NCBI GenBank assembly: GCA_039654915.1
Contig: CM077594.1
Coordinates: 108,142,893-108,206,892, forward strand
Reading direction: 5' to 3'
DNA: 64,000 bases
Source: Aquilaria yunnanensis
Lineage: Eukaryota > Streptophyta > Magnoliopsida > Malvales > Thymelaeaceae
In this document: positions 11,146 to 24,070 of the stretch, piece by piece
How positions within the stretch are numbered: the stretch's first letter is position 1
Layout: each line of letters opens with the position of its first letter
Position numbers and translations under genes: made by a program
Notes under the pieces: generated by a model
The model's input: only the letters and a program-made list of their open reading frames with translations
Told to the model about the DNA's origin: nothing
Database searches by the model: none

Positions 11146-13962
11146 CTAGGATGAGCAGACATTGCAGCTCTTCCTGCAAAATCCATGAGAATCCTTTGAC
11201 CCCACCATGTAGGCTGGATTCTTTTTGCATTCACCTGCCTTGGCCCATCTGGGGCAGTTGTCGTTCTCGTCAATGCATTCCCCATCTGACTGACTCTCAG
11301 GGTACTCAAAAGAGCGGACATGGATCCACTTAGTTGCGGACCATTTCTCACCCTTGATAACTGGGCAACTTCCATGCAAGCTTGTAGTGTCTGTACTTGC
11401 ATCAGGATGAAGACTGAAGAACAACAATGCATCCCCTTTCCCAGGTTTCACTGCAAGCACAAGATAGAAAGTTTGTAACACAAAGTTTATAATTCAATTC
11501 ACATGGCACAACATAATGCCTTAACAGAAAAAACATGTATCTGTACACAGTTAGCTAAATGTAACAGTATCCAGTAAGTGGATTGGAATACCAGATACAA
11601 GGCAGTTGAAAGAGGAAAAGAAAGGCTACATGTGATATTGATGAATCATATGCTGTTTTTTTTTCTTCGAGTACAAAATATGGACGAGTTTTCACATCAC
11701 AGAATATAGCTCCTTCATGCGTCTATTCTAGAACGGAAAAATCGGTTGCAACTAAAGTATTGCCAGCAGCAAAACATGGATGATTTTGTATCTCCAGTTT
11801 TGGTCAAAACATGCATGCTCTCAGCCTTCTAAACAACCAAGTAGAACAGAAACAACATGGATACAGAAATCTGATAAAAGAATAAATGGAAAAAAAAAAA
11901 AAATCAATCCGCCGAGCAACCTTAGAATTCAATAATAGAGCATTACACCATTGGTAGAGCAATAAACTTATTGCTCTCGACAATGGAGTTCAAGCATATG
12001 CAAGTTTATTTCAGCTGCAATATTCATAGTTGTCTGATAAGTGCAGATTGAATCTGTTCTTTGATTGGACGTGTAACGGAAAAAGAAAGGCAGTTCCTCC
12101 TTGTTCACTACATTAACAACCCATATCAGGCCAGAAACAAACACGAAATACTGCAAAAGCTTTTGCCCCCATTTATAATTTTTTGTCCTTGACAAGAATG
12201 GAAAAACTTGGTGACCATTAAATTTATGTTGCATCACATAAGAGGACTGCGTTACGTACACACTATTTATGCAGGATTAGAATGATGAGTTGAGTTTGCA
12301 TCTCAAGATGAGCTCTGGGGTTAGCATATCCAATGAGAAAAAGAATAAACAGTCAGAAACAGTCAGTTCTTCAGACTATTCTTCCACAAGCATACCTGCA
12401 TAGCCATTTTTAGCACAATCTGACCAGCTATCATCTTTCGGCTGGGACGCTTTTCCCTGAAGAATACAATTGATGAGTGAAGAATGAAATAGAAAAGCAT
12501 CAAGGAAATTCAACAATAATAAAAAAAATAAAGAACCTCAGAATTGGGAAACACTGTTTCCCCACCCTGCTCAACATCAGACAAATACATAAGTACAGTT
12601 GCAATGCGGTGACCACCAAGCTTTAGGTTAGCTTTGTCGTGAAAGAAATCATAATGAGGTTCATACTTTTGGCCATTCTCATAATGAAGTATCTGAATGG
12701 CCTCTCCATTCTCTGATTCAAATAGCAAATAGAGGTAAGAGGAAACATAGTACTACACGCAGCAAGAAAATATGGATCAAGATGTACACCTGTACCCAAA
12801 ATGAAAATGTGGATCAAAGTTTGTAAAACCTTACCTACTGGAAGAAATGTCCACGCAGCAATTCTGGATTCTATATCAGCTACTACTTCATCCTTCACAA
12901 ATGAAAAGGCCGAAGACAACTTCTAAGCCTCTTATGTTCAAGAATCAACAGAGATATTACTGATAAACTTCTAATTTTTCCTGAACTCAAATATGTTGAG
13001 CATCCATTAAACTCTCAAAGCATGGACTCCCACACCATGTTAGTTGATGCAGATGCACCCAGCTTTTAAGATTCCAAAGAGAAAAGTATATTTCATGCTT
13101 AATTTCCTGGACTTGCTAACACTAAAATCCGTGCTTACTAATAACCAACAAATGCGAGAGTACAGAACCGGAGATGATGAATATAAACGATTTATGCATA
13201 AGAGGAAATTATTCGGACTGATAACAATGTAAAATCCTAAAAAAAAAAATTAACTAACAAATTCATCGAACCAAAGAAACATAAAGACCTGAGCTTTTGC
13301 AAGGAACATGCCCGAGCTTGTGCGGATGTCACTCTCCATGCTCTCGCCGGAATCATTATCAGCAACCATCGACTTCTCAAGGTTACCCTTCGCCTGCTCT
13401 CAATAATGGACAAAACAATCCACATAGATAAATCGAACCCGTTCATGAAAATTCCAACTCAAATTTTTATTTTATTCAAATTTTTATTTTATAAGGCACC
13501 GATGAAAGAGGTTCCACATTCTCACCAGAACAATAAGATGATCGCACTCCTCATCCGAGAGAAAGTTTCTGTACAGAAACGCCCTGAAAAGATCATAAAA
13601 ATAAACCAGATTGCGAAATTCGTAGACTGCCCCAAAATCCAACCGATAAAATAAGAAATAAAACAAAAAGGTACCTGGGTCGCCATGAGAGGTCGGTGAC
13701 ACGAGTAGGATCAAATGTAACAGAAGTCGGACCTGTTTTCATCCACAGTACTGATTCGTGGCTACAAAGCACAAAAGCAAACAAATATCACATGCTCTTT
13801 TAAAACCCTTTTTCGAATTCAGCCCAAAATTTTGCCGGAGTGAGAGATTATGTACACGATATCGTCGTTAAGCAAGCCAGGGATCCAAAGTGATGCGAGA
13901 GAAAGATGAAGGAAAATGAAGAGTGAACCCAGAAACAACGTGACTCGAAACGGAAAATCCAT
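11146..13962 (-). CDS. Prolyl 4-hydroxylase with C-terminal ShK domain
   Basis: Eight exons fit together in frame: 13856-13962, 13675-13761, 13526-13583, 13289-13393, 12835-12892, 12537-12712, 12396-12456 and 11146-11450, giving about 318 residues. The N-terminus MDFPFRVTLFLGSLFIFL is a membrane anchor or signal. The catalytic 2-oxoglutarate/Fe(II) oxygenase part shows YEPHYDFFHD (iron-binding His and Asp), HRIATVLMYLSDVEQGGET and the distal KWIHVRSF with the third iron ligand His. The end, CIDENDNCPRWAKAGECKKN to SCNVC, is a six-Cys ShK domain. Such enzymes hydroxylate prolines in extensins and arabinogalactan proteins in the ER and Golgi, which prepares them for O-glycosylation. The exon-1 donor (after 13856) was chosen because it alone keeps the frame. 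An intron near 11940-12010 may hold a small tRNA-derived repeat. Confidence 0.9.
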
Positions 13963-14288
13963 GAGAAACGATAGCACTGCTGCGGACGACTCAAACCCCT
14001 TTTTCCTTTAACATAGCGTATCGGAATCACCAGAAGTCAGTTCGATTAGGAGAGGGGACTCGACGAAGGCAAAGTTGTGGTTTGCTCACAATCAGCAGTT
14101 AATTTGCTTTTTGTCTTTTGGTATAAATCAGCAGTTAATTTGGGTTGGTGACGGTGAGGTTGAGTACTTTTATTTGTTTATACATTTTTTGTTTTGGCCT
14201 ATTACAGAGTAAAGAGAAAAGGGGCCTCCTGGACCTGGGCCTGCGATGTGTGTTTCTATATTTTGTTCGCGTGTGATTATATATTTTT
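13963..14288. other. Upstream region of the prolyl hydroxylase gene
   Basis: Promoter-side spacer between the gene and a MULE-type MITE. No further gene seen. Confidence 0.4.
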
Positions 14289-14910
14289 GGCAGAAATATC
14301 AAATTCGAACTAACGATTTGGATAGGAAGCAGATATACCACTATAGTTTTTTGTAGGCCCAATCTCCCACTAATATTTTAAAATAGGCCAAATATACCAC
14401 TGTTATTTTGAAAAATAATAAAAAATGGTAAAAATAGCAGGTTTTGAAATCGTATGGTTATTATACATCTTTTAAAAAAATATCAAAACTTTTGATATTT
14501 TTATCAAAAAAGATTCTGATTTCTACCATCAGCGCTTCAGTCCTGTTACTATCTCTGTCAGCGGCACTGTAACCCCATCACAACCCTCCTTCTGTCTCTA
14601 CCGTCTAATTTCCTTACTGACATTCTAGAGAGAGAGAGAGAATTTAATTACAAAAAATTTTTAAAGTTTCTTAAAATTTGCATTATCACCTTAAAATTTC
14701 AAATTTTGTTATTTTTAATATTTTTTGTTGGTTTTTTAACGTTTTCCGTTAGATTTTTAACAGTCAGTGGTGTATTCACTCTTCATTTGAAACTTCAGTA
14801 GCATATCTGGCCTATTTTAAAACATTAATGGGAGATTGGGGTTAAAAATAACTATAATGACATATTTGCTCCCAACCCCGAACTTTAGTGGCAAATTTGA
14901 TATTTTTGCC
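14289..14910. mobile_element. MULE-type MITE, copy 1 (long terminal inverted repeats)
   Basis: The first roughly 115 bases (from GGCAGAAATATCAAATT) recur as the reverse complement at the end (GGCAAAAATATCAAATT, ending at 14910). They share landmarks such as CCCAATCTCCCA and TTTTAAAATAGGCCA. Flanks TATATTTTT (14280-14288) and TATATTTAT (14911-14919) agree at 8 of 9, like a Mutator-type 9-bp target duplication. The interior of about 400 bp is non-coding. A second, left-truncated copy lies at 48641-49147. Confidence 0.75.
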
Positions 14911-16298
14911 TATATTTATTTTGGCATTGCTTTTTGGAAGCTTGACTTTTACCCCTGGATCCTTCTAAAATACAAGGCTTGCAGCAGTGTCGCTAATAAC
15001 AGCCGTCCATGATGGGAAATTGGTATAATTACTAAGGAAAACACAATTGTCAAATTGTCGTAGCTGAGGCACTAAAGTTTAATATGTTAAGTGCCTTTGC
15101 ATTGTTAGATGAGCACGTTGAACTGAGTGAAGCGCTCATATGGAGCTATTTGGCGCAATGAGGTAGGGCATTTTGTTTTCAAGGGTTTGGCCATAGAGAC
15201 CTATTTCAAAAGGCAAAAGAAAAGGGGATTAAAATCCGATTAATGTGCTTGATCTTTACTAAGTCGGTCAAGTTATTTGTGGGAATTTGGAGATTGTGTG
15301 GAAGACACGGCTGATTTGGACGAACATCTCTTTATTGGAGGAAGTAGGTTTGCATAAGCAAAGGAAGTTGCCCCTCCCAGTTCGAAAGCTCAAAGTCAAG
15401 TGAACCTTAATGAAGCTTTCCTATCTAGCCCCAGGTTTGACATTGGTGTGTTCGTGTGTGTTCTCCAGTTAGGGCATTTAACATTGTTAAACTAACCCAT
15501 AATTGCCAGCAACTTCAGGGGCTTTTGAATAGGTAGGAAAACAGGTCACTCATGACCCATGTGTCTGACCTAACCCAATTGCAAAAACACGTTAATGCAC
15601 CTAGATTGCACTCAAACAAGTTTCCCCTAAATAAAAGAAAAAATTACATAGGACCTTTGAAGTTTTATCAAATCTAAAGTTGCATTCCTCTTATTTTAGG
15701 AAATATAGTAGGTTGTAAATAAACAGAATGTTTGATGAACCATTTGCAAGTATTTCAGTGAGAGTTTGCTTATTGATTTAAATGAACAAAAATAAAAAAT
15801 ATTTTATATTTATTTGTTTAAATAAATGAATTCAAATAAATGTGACGTTTGTTTGCTTGTGCTAAAAAATAGTTTAATTAATGTTTGCTTATATTTGTTT
15901 GTTTATTTATTTATTCATTTGTTAACTATCTATTAGTTATTTATATATTTTTCGATACATATTCTTTTATGGTTGCCTGGATTTTCTGTTTGACATTCCA
16001 ATTATTAGTTAATTTAACACGCAAGATGAATGAGAGAGATTTGATATTTTAAAAAACTTAAAAGGGAGAATTTGTGAATTTTAGGGGTAACTATAAGTTC
16101 AATTTAATCTTAGGGCTTTCCTAAATGTAAACATATAAATAGGAGTTTTATAAACTTTTTTTAACAAGATGATGTGAACAATAATTGGGGTCAACACAGA
16201 CTTGTATGGTCAAGCAAACTATTAAACTATAGTTGTGGGTACGAAATTTTTTGGTGAACAGTCACTTTTGGTCATAAAATTTTGTTTGCTTTCCTTTT
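14911..16298. other. Intergenic, AT-rich
   Basis: No supported gene. There is moderately balanced sequence at 14940-15560 and A/T low complexity with TTTATTTATTTATT runs at 15770-15960. Confidence 0.45.
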
Positions 16299-16450
16299 AG
16301 TCCAAAAACTATTCACGTTTCTAAATGAGTCCTAAATTTTTTGACTTGCGTAATAGGTAGTCCTAAAACTTTGCATGTTTCTAAATGGGTCTTAAAATTT
16401 TCCTACCGTGTACCAATTAGTACTAAAACTTATCACTTTTCTAACATCAA
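16299..16450. repeat. 60-bp tandem repeat, about 2.5 units
   Basis: Units start at 16299, 16359 and 16419 with AGTCCAAAAACT, AGTCCTAAAACT and AGTACTAAAACT. Each is followed by a TTTCTAA block at the same offset, so the period is exactly 60 bases. Confidence 0.75.
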
Positions 16451-17810
16451 TTTTTTGGAATTTTAATTTAACCTATTCATTAACTATATTTCAGTAAATT
16501 CAATTTGTGCAATAATCTTTTGCAGTTAAATGACATTTTGAATTATTAATTTTTTTTCTCTGGAGATCATTTTCGTCTTCAATAACTATTTTTCAGTAAA
16601 TCTACAACTAATTGTTGATATGTTAATAAAGTTTTAGTACTAAAGTGAAAACCCTTTGAAGACTTAAATAAAAATGTAAGGATAAAATATAGGATATTTA
16701 ACCGCTGTCTAATATAACTCCGGTTAGCAGCTTTTGGGACTAGTAAAACCCCCTAATCAATGGTTAAAGCTGATTAACGTGCGGCAGGTTAGAGTTGAAA
16801 GAGATTCCAAGCGAAGGCAGCCTTACACATGCTGTCAATTCTGGTGTTTCTTTACCTTTGCTAAAATCATGTCAGGAATGATTCTCATTCCTCTGTAATC
16901 GCTTTCAAGCTTCTATTCACTCACAGTAGCTAGAAAGGAAAAATCGTTCACATAAATAGTGAACAAAACTGTTAACAAGGGTCTTAATTTTAGACTAATT
17001 AAAAAGGAAAGCTGTGGACTGTTCAAAGAGATGGGGCCAAGAACAAGAGTTTCAATTGCTAGCATAAAGTAGAGAAAGTGAAAACAATTCAGGGCAGCAG
17101 AATACCTTAGGTTGAAAACCAACAACAAAAGGCCAACCATTGCATGAAAGTGATATTACTACCTTTTCCTTGTTAACAGATTCATCCACAGAATCACCTC
17201 ACCAAAACTTTATATTGAGTTGTCTAGTTTCCCTTTTGCAAAAGCTCATCATTTTAAAAGAAAGGGGAGATTCTACCTGGGGCTACTGCTACCCACCACC
17301 TCCACATCAACTACCTGAATAGCAACTGCCTTGCTGGCAATGAAGTTGGGTACCTGAACAGTTAATCAAATTGTTAAGCGGATGTTAAGCAGGGATTCAT
17401 TGGGTACTGTAGCAAGGCCTCAAAGAAAGTTAGGGAAGAATTGGTGAAGATGAGAGTATGGCCAAAAGGGAGCATATAAAAATGTCTAGAGCCCCACCAT
17501 TGGAGGTCCACCTTACCCGATAAATACAACACAGATGCAGAAAATGACCAGACATAGGTAAAGTAACTTGGAATTGTTTATGGAACCGTGTTTCAGGTGG
17601 TTGCTGTGTCACACTTGACTTGAATGCCCCTCCCTGTTATAGCGCCATATCAAGAGTGAGAGTACCATGACATGACACTTTATGTTTGCTTTGTTCACGT
17701 AGGGAAAGCAGTCTTGCAAAGGAAAAAGGATTTCATTAATGACATGAATCCAGATAAACAATGGCAACTAATTCTCTAAAACGACAATTACAAGATCCCG
17801 CCAAAACTCT
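16451..17810. other. Intergenic and 3' flank of the kinase gene
   Basis: No coding region supported. The last few hundred bases probably include the 3' UTR of the kinase gene, whose stop codon is at 17811. Confidence 0.45.
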
Positions 17811-20043
17811 TTAGAAGAATTCAAAGTCTAAGTATGGTCCCAATGACCTTCTCGGATCAGTAGCTCCCTTGTTGCTTGGAGGAACGGCTGGCTTGAACGT
17901 GTGGTTCAAGAATGAGAGGTCAACCGGTTTAGGAATTTCTGGAGGATGTGTGCTGCGAATGAGGGCCCAGTTCACACTCTCGAAGAAAGGGTGCTGCTTG
18001 ATCTCCGTAGCACCTCTCTTGAACCCCAATCTCTTTTGGGGGTCCTTAACTAGCAGACCGCGAATCAAATCCTTAGCAGCAAAACTGATTGAAGATCCCT
18101 CTGGAAACTTTAGTGGCTGACCAACCACATTGAATAAGGTCTCCCTATTTCCATTCCCTTTAAATGGAGTTCTTCCTAACATTAGCTCATACAAGAAGAT
18201 TCCGAAAGTCCACCAATCAACTGCACTCCCATGACCGTCTCCTCTTATTATTTCAGGGGCTAAATACTCATGTGTCCCAACAAATGACATGGACCGGGCA
18301 CCAGTAGGTTCTGCAATAAGTACAGGAAGAGCATCTGAGTTTGCCAAACTCGTCTTCTCACTTCTCACCTTCATTGATTTGTTGAAAAATCTTGGTCGGA
18401 AACAAGAAGGCTGTAAACAAGAAGGCTCCACACACACTGGAAGTTTGAAGGCTGGATCAATGCATGCCGGCTGAATGCAGTAGGCAGTCATTCTGCAGGA
18501 TGGCCCTGTGCTAGACTGCACAAGAGTGGGGCAGACAACACATCTTAACGATAAATCAAAGTCAGACAACATTATATGGCCGTCTTCCCTAACCAACACA
18601 TTCTCAGGCTTCAAATCCCTGTATACGACACCCATCATGTGCAGATATTCTAGGGCTAGAAGCACTTCCGAAGCATAAAACCTTCACAAGCAGAGAACAG
18701 TCAGAAAGAAACATCCAAACTTGCTTCCAGCATATAGATATTGTTTATCACAGGGACAGCAGGATGTATTAGGTACATCAAATTGGTCTCAATTTCATTT
18801 TATTAGGAAAATAAACGAAACTTACTTCCCAAACATAATTAATGCAGATGCATGTCACTAGGATACTCCATGAGTACCTAGGAGACATGAGACATCAGAA
18901 AAATAATCAAGCAAGTTGATTCTGATAACTTTTAGTTCCAATGAAAAGCCACAAAATTGAGACAGTTACTTGACTTCTTGAAGATTTTTGCTGCAGAAAG
19001 CACATTGGTACCAACCAAAGAAAATGATGATCACTGAAAGTTAACTACTTTCAAGCAAATCATCTCCAAACTCAAATATTTTCCCAGTTTCCCCCATGAT
19101 CAAATACATTCATGTTCCTAAAATTGTTGAAATAAATCAAGAAACCGAAAAAGAATCATGTTTCCTAAGTAGCATTTTCACCTTGCATCTTAACAAACAA
19201 GCAGCAACGAAATTTCACAAGAAATTGCCTTCATAACAAAATAAAAACACAGCAGTCATAGCATCGAGAAGCAAACCTTGCAGCTGGTTCGGAAAAGTGT
19301 TTTCCAGGCTGTCTCTGCCGCAGTATATGAAGATCACCACCACTGCAAAATTCCATCAGCAAGCAAGAGAACTTCTCTGTCTCAAAATGTGAATACAAGG
19401 TTGGTAAAAACGGATGATCCAACAAGCCTAATATCTCTCTCTCAGTTTGAGCTCGTACCAGCTTCTTCCTCCCAGCTAACAATCTTTTATCCATAACCTT
19501 CATAGCAAACAGACACCCCATACCCCTCAATTCAGCTAAATAAACGCTTCCTATATCTCCACATCCCAGCTTCTTCAGCAGCCTAAAATGACTCAACCCC
19601 AAATCACCATCTTTACCCTGGGCACACTGTATTGCATCCCACCTAATATCATTTCCTTTGTGAGGCTTGGATGGGCAACTACTCCTAAAACTACACTCAT
19701 TAGCATCAACACCGCTCTTCTCACTCTCTTCACAGTCATGGGCAGAGTCAGCACTCTTCCGAGCTTCAACGGTTCTATTGCTACTAACACTAGTGTTCTT
19801 ATCAGACAATGAAAGGTTGCTGCTACTACAGAGACTGATGCTGACACTACCATCGAAACTAACATCTTGAAAGCTGCCATTCCCATTGCTAGTACTGCTA
19901 CAACTAAAACTGTAATCAGACCCAGAAATGGTACTGCCAGACAAACCACCACTGGGACTAGAACTCAAGCTAAGATCATTAATGGCCTTGGTGACAGAAC
20001 CAGTGCTACAATTTGCACAACTAGGGGGCGAGATTTTGTCCAT
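17811..20043 (-). CDS. AGC-family Ser/Thr protein kinase, D6PK-like
   Basis: Two exons, 19277-20043 and 17811-18681, split inside an Arg codon and together encode 545 residues. The first 150 residues are Ser-rich. The kinase domain follows: glycine loop [14 protein letters not shown], the ATP-binding Lys in [11 protein letters not shown], catalytic [14 protein letters not shown] in place of DFG (the mark of plant AGC VIII kinases), and [23 protein letters not shown]. Between DFD and APE lies a Cys-rich insertion with CIQPAC and CLQPSC, then a basic stretch [12 protein letters not shown]. In D6PK such an insertion anchors the kinase to the plasma membrane. The C-terminus ends DFEFF, an FxxF motif for PDK1 docking. 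D6PKs phosphorylate PIN auxin exporters, so a role in polar auxin transport is the likely function by family. The length is typical. The ATG at 20043 is the first in frame. Confidence 0.9.
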
Positions 20044-20741
20044 CCCAGAGAGAACGCAGGGCAGGTGGCTGGTGAAATGACTGAGAGAAAAGAAAGAATT
20101 TTTGGATTAAAAATGAGTCAAGCTGCCTGTGGCAGGGGAGCGACCGAGGTGGTCAAATGGAGAGCGAAGACGCGGGCTAAATATTAGGAGATGAAAGAGG
20201 AGGGTTAGAACGGTGTTCAAAATTTGAATAGTAAGAGAGGATTATTTTTAATTTTTTTGGTTATAGAATCAAGAGCAGTTGGGTTTTTGAGACTCCCTCA
20301 GCCCCCTCTCTCCCCCTGTCGCAGAAACAAAATATGATACGGCTTAGAGACAAACAAAACACAGGCATGAGAGAGAGACCCAGTTCACGAGGGGGACAAG
20401 AGACGAGATTGTGATATTTCTAACAAAACACAGAGAAAAACAATTTGGACCGACCAATGGGGGTACAAGTGTGGAGTCAAGGATTTGGTGGACTGGTCGC
20501 AAGCCTGGCCGGTTTGATTAGTTGGTAATGACGGATTATAGATGGGATCTCAGTCGAGAGACTGACTCAGATTCGGGGAGTTCACCAAAAGATGATTCTG
20601 ATTTTGGTTTTATGATTGGTCCTGCATTGGGCTGAGTAGACTGTGAATCTATGGATGACCCAATTGGAGCATTCTTTAATTATGGGTCCTAATTTGAATT
20701 TGAAAGACCCACACGTGAATCAATGCCAATTGAGGGTTGTC
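20044..20741. other. Upstream region of the kinase gene
   Basis: 5' UTR and promoter side of the kinase gene; CT-rich around 20285-20325. No other gene seen. Confidence 0.45.
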
Positions 20742-20750
20742 ATAAGAATT

Positions 20751-21337
20751 GAGTAAATTGCACAAATGGTTCCTAACCTTTTTTCATTGTTTCCTTTAGT
20801 CCCTAATCTATTGAATGTTCTGTTTTGGTCCCAAACCTATTAAAATGGTTTCATTTTGGTCCTTCACTAGATGAAATTCCTTAACTCAGAATAATTGTCT
20901 GATAAAAACTTTTGAAATACTAATTTAAATATTCAGTAACTGTCTTCCAGTAAATTTAAACAATTTAATATTTTTTAACAGTAAATAGATAATTTAATTA
21001 ATAATTTTTTCTTATTGAATGAAATAAGTTCAATTTACATAGAGGAAAAAAAGGTGACTTAAATTTTTTATTAACTATAAAAAATTAATTTACAAATTAA
21101 ATTTATTGTAAGATAGTTACCAAATAGTTTAAATTATGATCTAAAACATTGTTATTAGACAAATACTTTAAGTTAACAAATTTTATCAAATTGGGACCAA
21201 AATGAAACGTTTTCAATAGATTTAGGATTAAAATAAAATGTTTTAATAGGTTTAGGACTAAAACAGAACATTCAATAAGTTAGGAACTAAAAGGAAACAA
21301 TGACTAAAGGTTAGGGACCATTCTTGAAATTTACTCT
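20751..21337. mobile_element. MULE-type MITE with perfect 9-bp target duplication
   Basis: The left end GAGTAAATTGCACAAATGGT and the reverse complement of the right end AGAGTAAATTTCAAGAATGG start terminal inverted repeats of about 115-170 bases. These share TCATTGTTTCCTTT, TTGAATGTTCTGTTTT and AAACCTATTAAAA. ATAAGAATT occurs on both sides (20742-20750 and 21338-21346), the 9-bp duplication typical of Mutator transposition. The element is 587 bp with no coding capacity. Confidence 0.85.
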
Positions 21338-21346
21338 ATAAGAATT

Positions 21347-21989
21347 TAATAGCAAGGCTTTACATAAACCTAGTGTATGCCATACACCCTCCTTATATAA
21401 TTGAAAAAGCTACAATATCACCTAGATTGTATAAAATAAGCAAACATGCCACAAAACTACCTCAATTCTTCTTGCATTTGGCTCCCTTCTCATAAACTAT
21501 TTGACTTCCTACTGCAATGTTCATCTTTGATCATGTTTTGCTTCTTTAGAACAGATTTTGCCATCGTGATTTCTACAATCTCTGCTCTAATCTTCATCTT
21601 TGATTTCAATTTCTACGATCTTTGCTCCAATCTTCAAATCCGATCATGATCTTTGCTTTTATATTCATTTCCGATCACAATTTCTTTGATTTGCTACTCC
21701 GATTGTCTTCTTCGATGACATTTTTAGTTAAGGTTTTGTGTGATTTTTGTGATTTTGCTTCAATCATCTTCTCCGACCTCCATTTTGCATTTTCAGTGGT
21801 TTCAGGGATTTTTGCTTTGATCATCTTTTCTGGCCTTATTTCTATATTTTCTACAAATTTCACTTTGCTATGTTCTTTTTGTTTTCCAATACATTTTTTT
21901 TCCATTGATGTTTGTTCTTTTAATATTCTTATTTGTTTCTATATGCATTACTGTTCGTTCTTTTCATTTACAAATCAACAAAAATTCAC
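21347..21989. other. Pyrimidine-rich repetitive region
   Basis: Internally repetitive TTTGCT(C/T)CAATCTTCATCTTTGAT-like phrases recur between 21510 and 21720. Open frames here are simple Phe/Ile/Ser-rich translations. No gene supported. Confidence 0.45.
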
Positions 21990-24070
21990 ATGACTAACTA
22001 CTTTAAAAGAACATATATGTAGTTTAAAAAGAACACATGCATATTATTAAAGAAAAGATATGCAAATGAAGAAAGGAATATATACACATAAAGATAAGAA
22101 CATGTGCATGTGAACAAAAAAACACATATATTAAAAAATGTCTATTCATAACAAATTTGCATGTATATATGCATGTACATACACACATGTATAAAAGAAT
22201 ATTTGTGTAGAAAGAAAAGAACATATGAAAATAAACAATGAACATATATGTAGTTACATAAATTACAGTGAAAAGAACATACACACGTATAAAAAAAACA
22301 TATCCATATAAAGAAAATGGGTAAAATTCACCAGGAGTTACCTAACTTATTTTTTTGTCCTAAATGGATACTAAACCTTCATATTGTCCTAGCTAGATAC
22401 CTTATCTCTCATTGCGTGTTTTAACTAGGCACTTTCTATTAATTTCATAGTTAAGTCTAACGAAAAATGCTAACATGACAAAAGAAAACATTAAAATAAA
22501 TTTTAAAATAACACTTATAGTCTTTTAACTTTTCCTATCAACAATTTAAACTATAAACTTTTCTTGTAGAGCCCCTCATCCCTCTCCTCCTCCTCCCCCT
22601 TCTCTTCACCGTCATCTCCTCCTGCTCTCCAGCCACCACCATTCATAAAGTCACTAGGAGGGTGGCTCGGTTTTGTAGAGCACATACTAAACATCAATAA
22701 CCCTATAATTTGATTGATCAATTTCACATAATTTGGTTTAATTTTAGATAAAATAAAATTTGAGTTTGTTTACATTTTTAAGAACCCTAATTCTAATGGC
22801 CGCTAGATCAAGCTCTCTCTCTTTCTTTCTCCCTCTATGTGTGAAACATGTTCTTTAGCAAACATATCCAGAGGTCGTCTTTGCCTCACCACCACTAAAC
22901 ACGACTTTCGCCGCCACGGGAACAAGAAAAGCTTCCTTTCATCTTCTTATCCCTTCTAATCCTTACTAACCATTGGTGAGCTCTTCTCTCTCGGCTTCTG
23001 CCACCATTCTTCTGCCAACACCTAATCAATTTGAAACCATTGTCACCGAGCGAATCAAAGAAAGCCCTTTTTCGCAACCTATCAAATCCGCAAAAAATGT
23101 CATTTTGCAATGCGACCTCTCCGCTTATCCTTGCTTATACCGCCATAGGAACTCAGACTTCAGCAGAGGCGACAACGTGCAAAGGCGATGGATTTGGGTG
23201 CCAGTAAGGATAATGGTAGCAACCGGCATTAAAGGAGTCCTAAACGGTGGCGATGTAGTAAGACAATGGCGTTACCATTGGCGACCTTGATAGGGATGCC
23301 GTCAGAGTAATGAAGTGGGAGAAAAAGATATAGGAGGTGGAGAAAGGAGAGAGAAAGGTCTAGTTCTAGGGCACATTAATCAGCCCCAATTTTTCAGATT
23401 TTTTGGGAAATAAATGGTGAGATAGGTAGACAGATGAGAATAAGAGTACAATTAGTATATTTAAAAGTTTAAGGGTCTAGAATTGTTAATGAGAAGAGTA
23501 AGAGGACTTAAACTGTTATTTTAAGATTTATTAGAGAATTAATTAATTTCACATTAACATTTTCCATCAGACTTAACCATGAAATTAACGGAAAGTACCT
23601 ATTTAAGACACATAATAGAAGAAAGGTACCTCGCTAGGACATTATGAAGATCAAGTACCTATTTAGGACAAAAAAAAACTAGGTGACTCCCGGTGAATTT
23701 TACCCTAAAGAAAAGAATATATACGTACAAAGTAAACAATATATATCTTTAAAAATATCTATACAAAACAAATATCAAAACACACATGTATAGAGGAACA
23801 TATGCATTCAAAGAAAAAACATACACCTTAACATATATGTATAAGGACCAAATATCAAAACATATTATGAATATAATCACATGTATAAATAAACATATTA
23901 CATAAAGAAAATAACATATGCATATAAAAATAATAATATATGCCTTTAGAAATATATATACAAAACAAATGCCAAAACAAATAATATACATACACACATT
24001 TATAAAAGAAGATATGCATATAAAGAAATGAATATATGCATATAAATAAAAGAACATATCCAACATTAGG
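21990..24070. repeat. AT-rich tandem array, split by a MULE insertion
   Basis: Phrases such as AAAATATCTATACAAAACAAAT and ACACACATGTATA recur near 22122-22200, 23745-23795 and 23940-24005. The last two stand about 195 bases apart, so this looks like a diverged tandem array of that period with many AACATATGCATATAAAG-like words. A 1388-bp element sits at 22319-23706 within it. Confidence 0.5.
22319..23706. mobile_element. MULE-type element with long inverted repeats and an exon-like interior
   Basis: The left end GGGTAAAATTCACCAGGAGT matches the reverse complement of the right end AGGGTAAAATTCACCGGGAG. Similarity continues for about 165 bases and more weakly to about 250. Flanks AAAGAAAAT (22310-22318) and AAAGAAAAG (23707-23715) agree at 8 of 9, as a Mutator target duplication. 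The interior (about 22570-23380) is clearly GC-richer than the surroundings, with CCTCCTCCTCCC-like and coding-looking sequence. It includes a 105-residue plus-strand frame (22973-23290) without a recognised domain. No transposase is seen. The layout is that of a Pack-MULE carrying captured gene sequence; the source gene is not identified. Confidence 0.75.

Noticed and set aside
19588..20187. Several plus- and minus-strand frames over the kinase N-terminus
   Set aside because: Shadows of the Ser-rich first exon of the kinase.
21446..22284. Frames of 67-123 residues in the repeat block
   Set aside because: Simple Phe/Ile/Cys-rich translations of repetitive AT-rich DNA.
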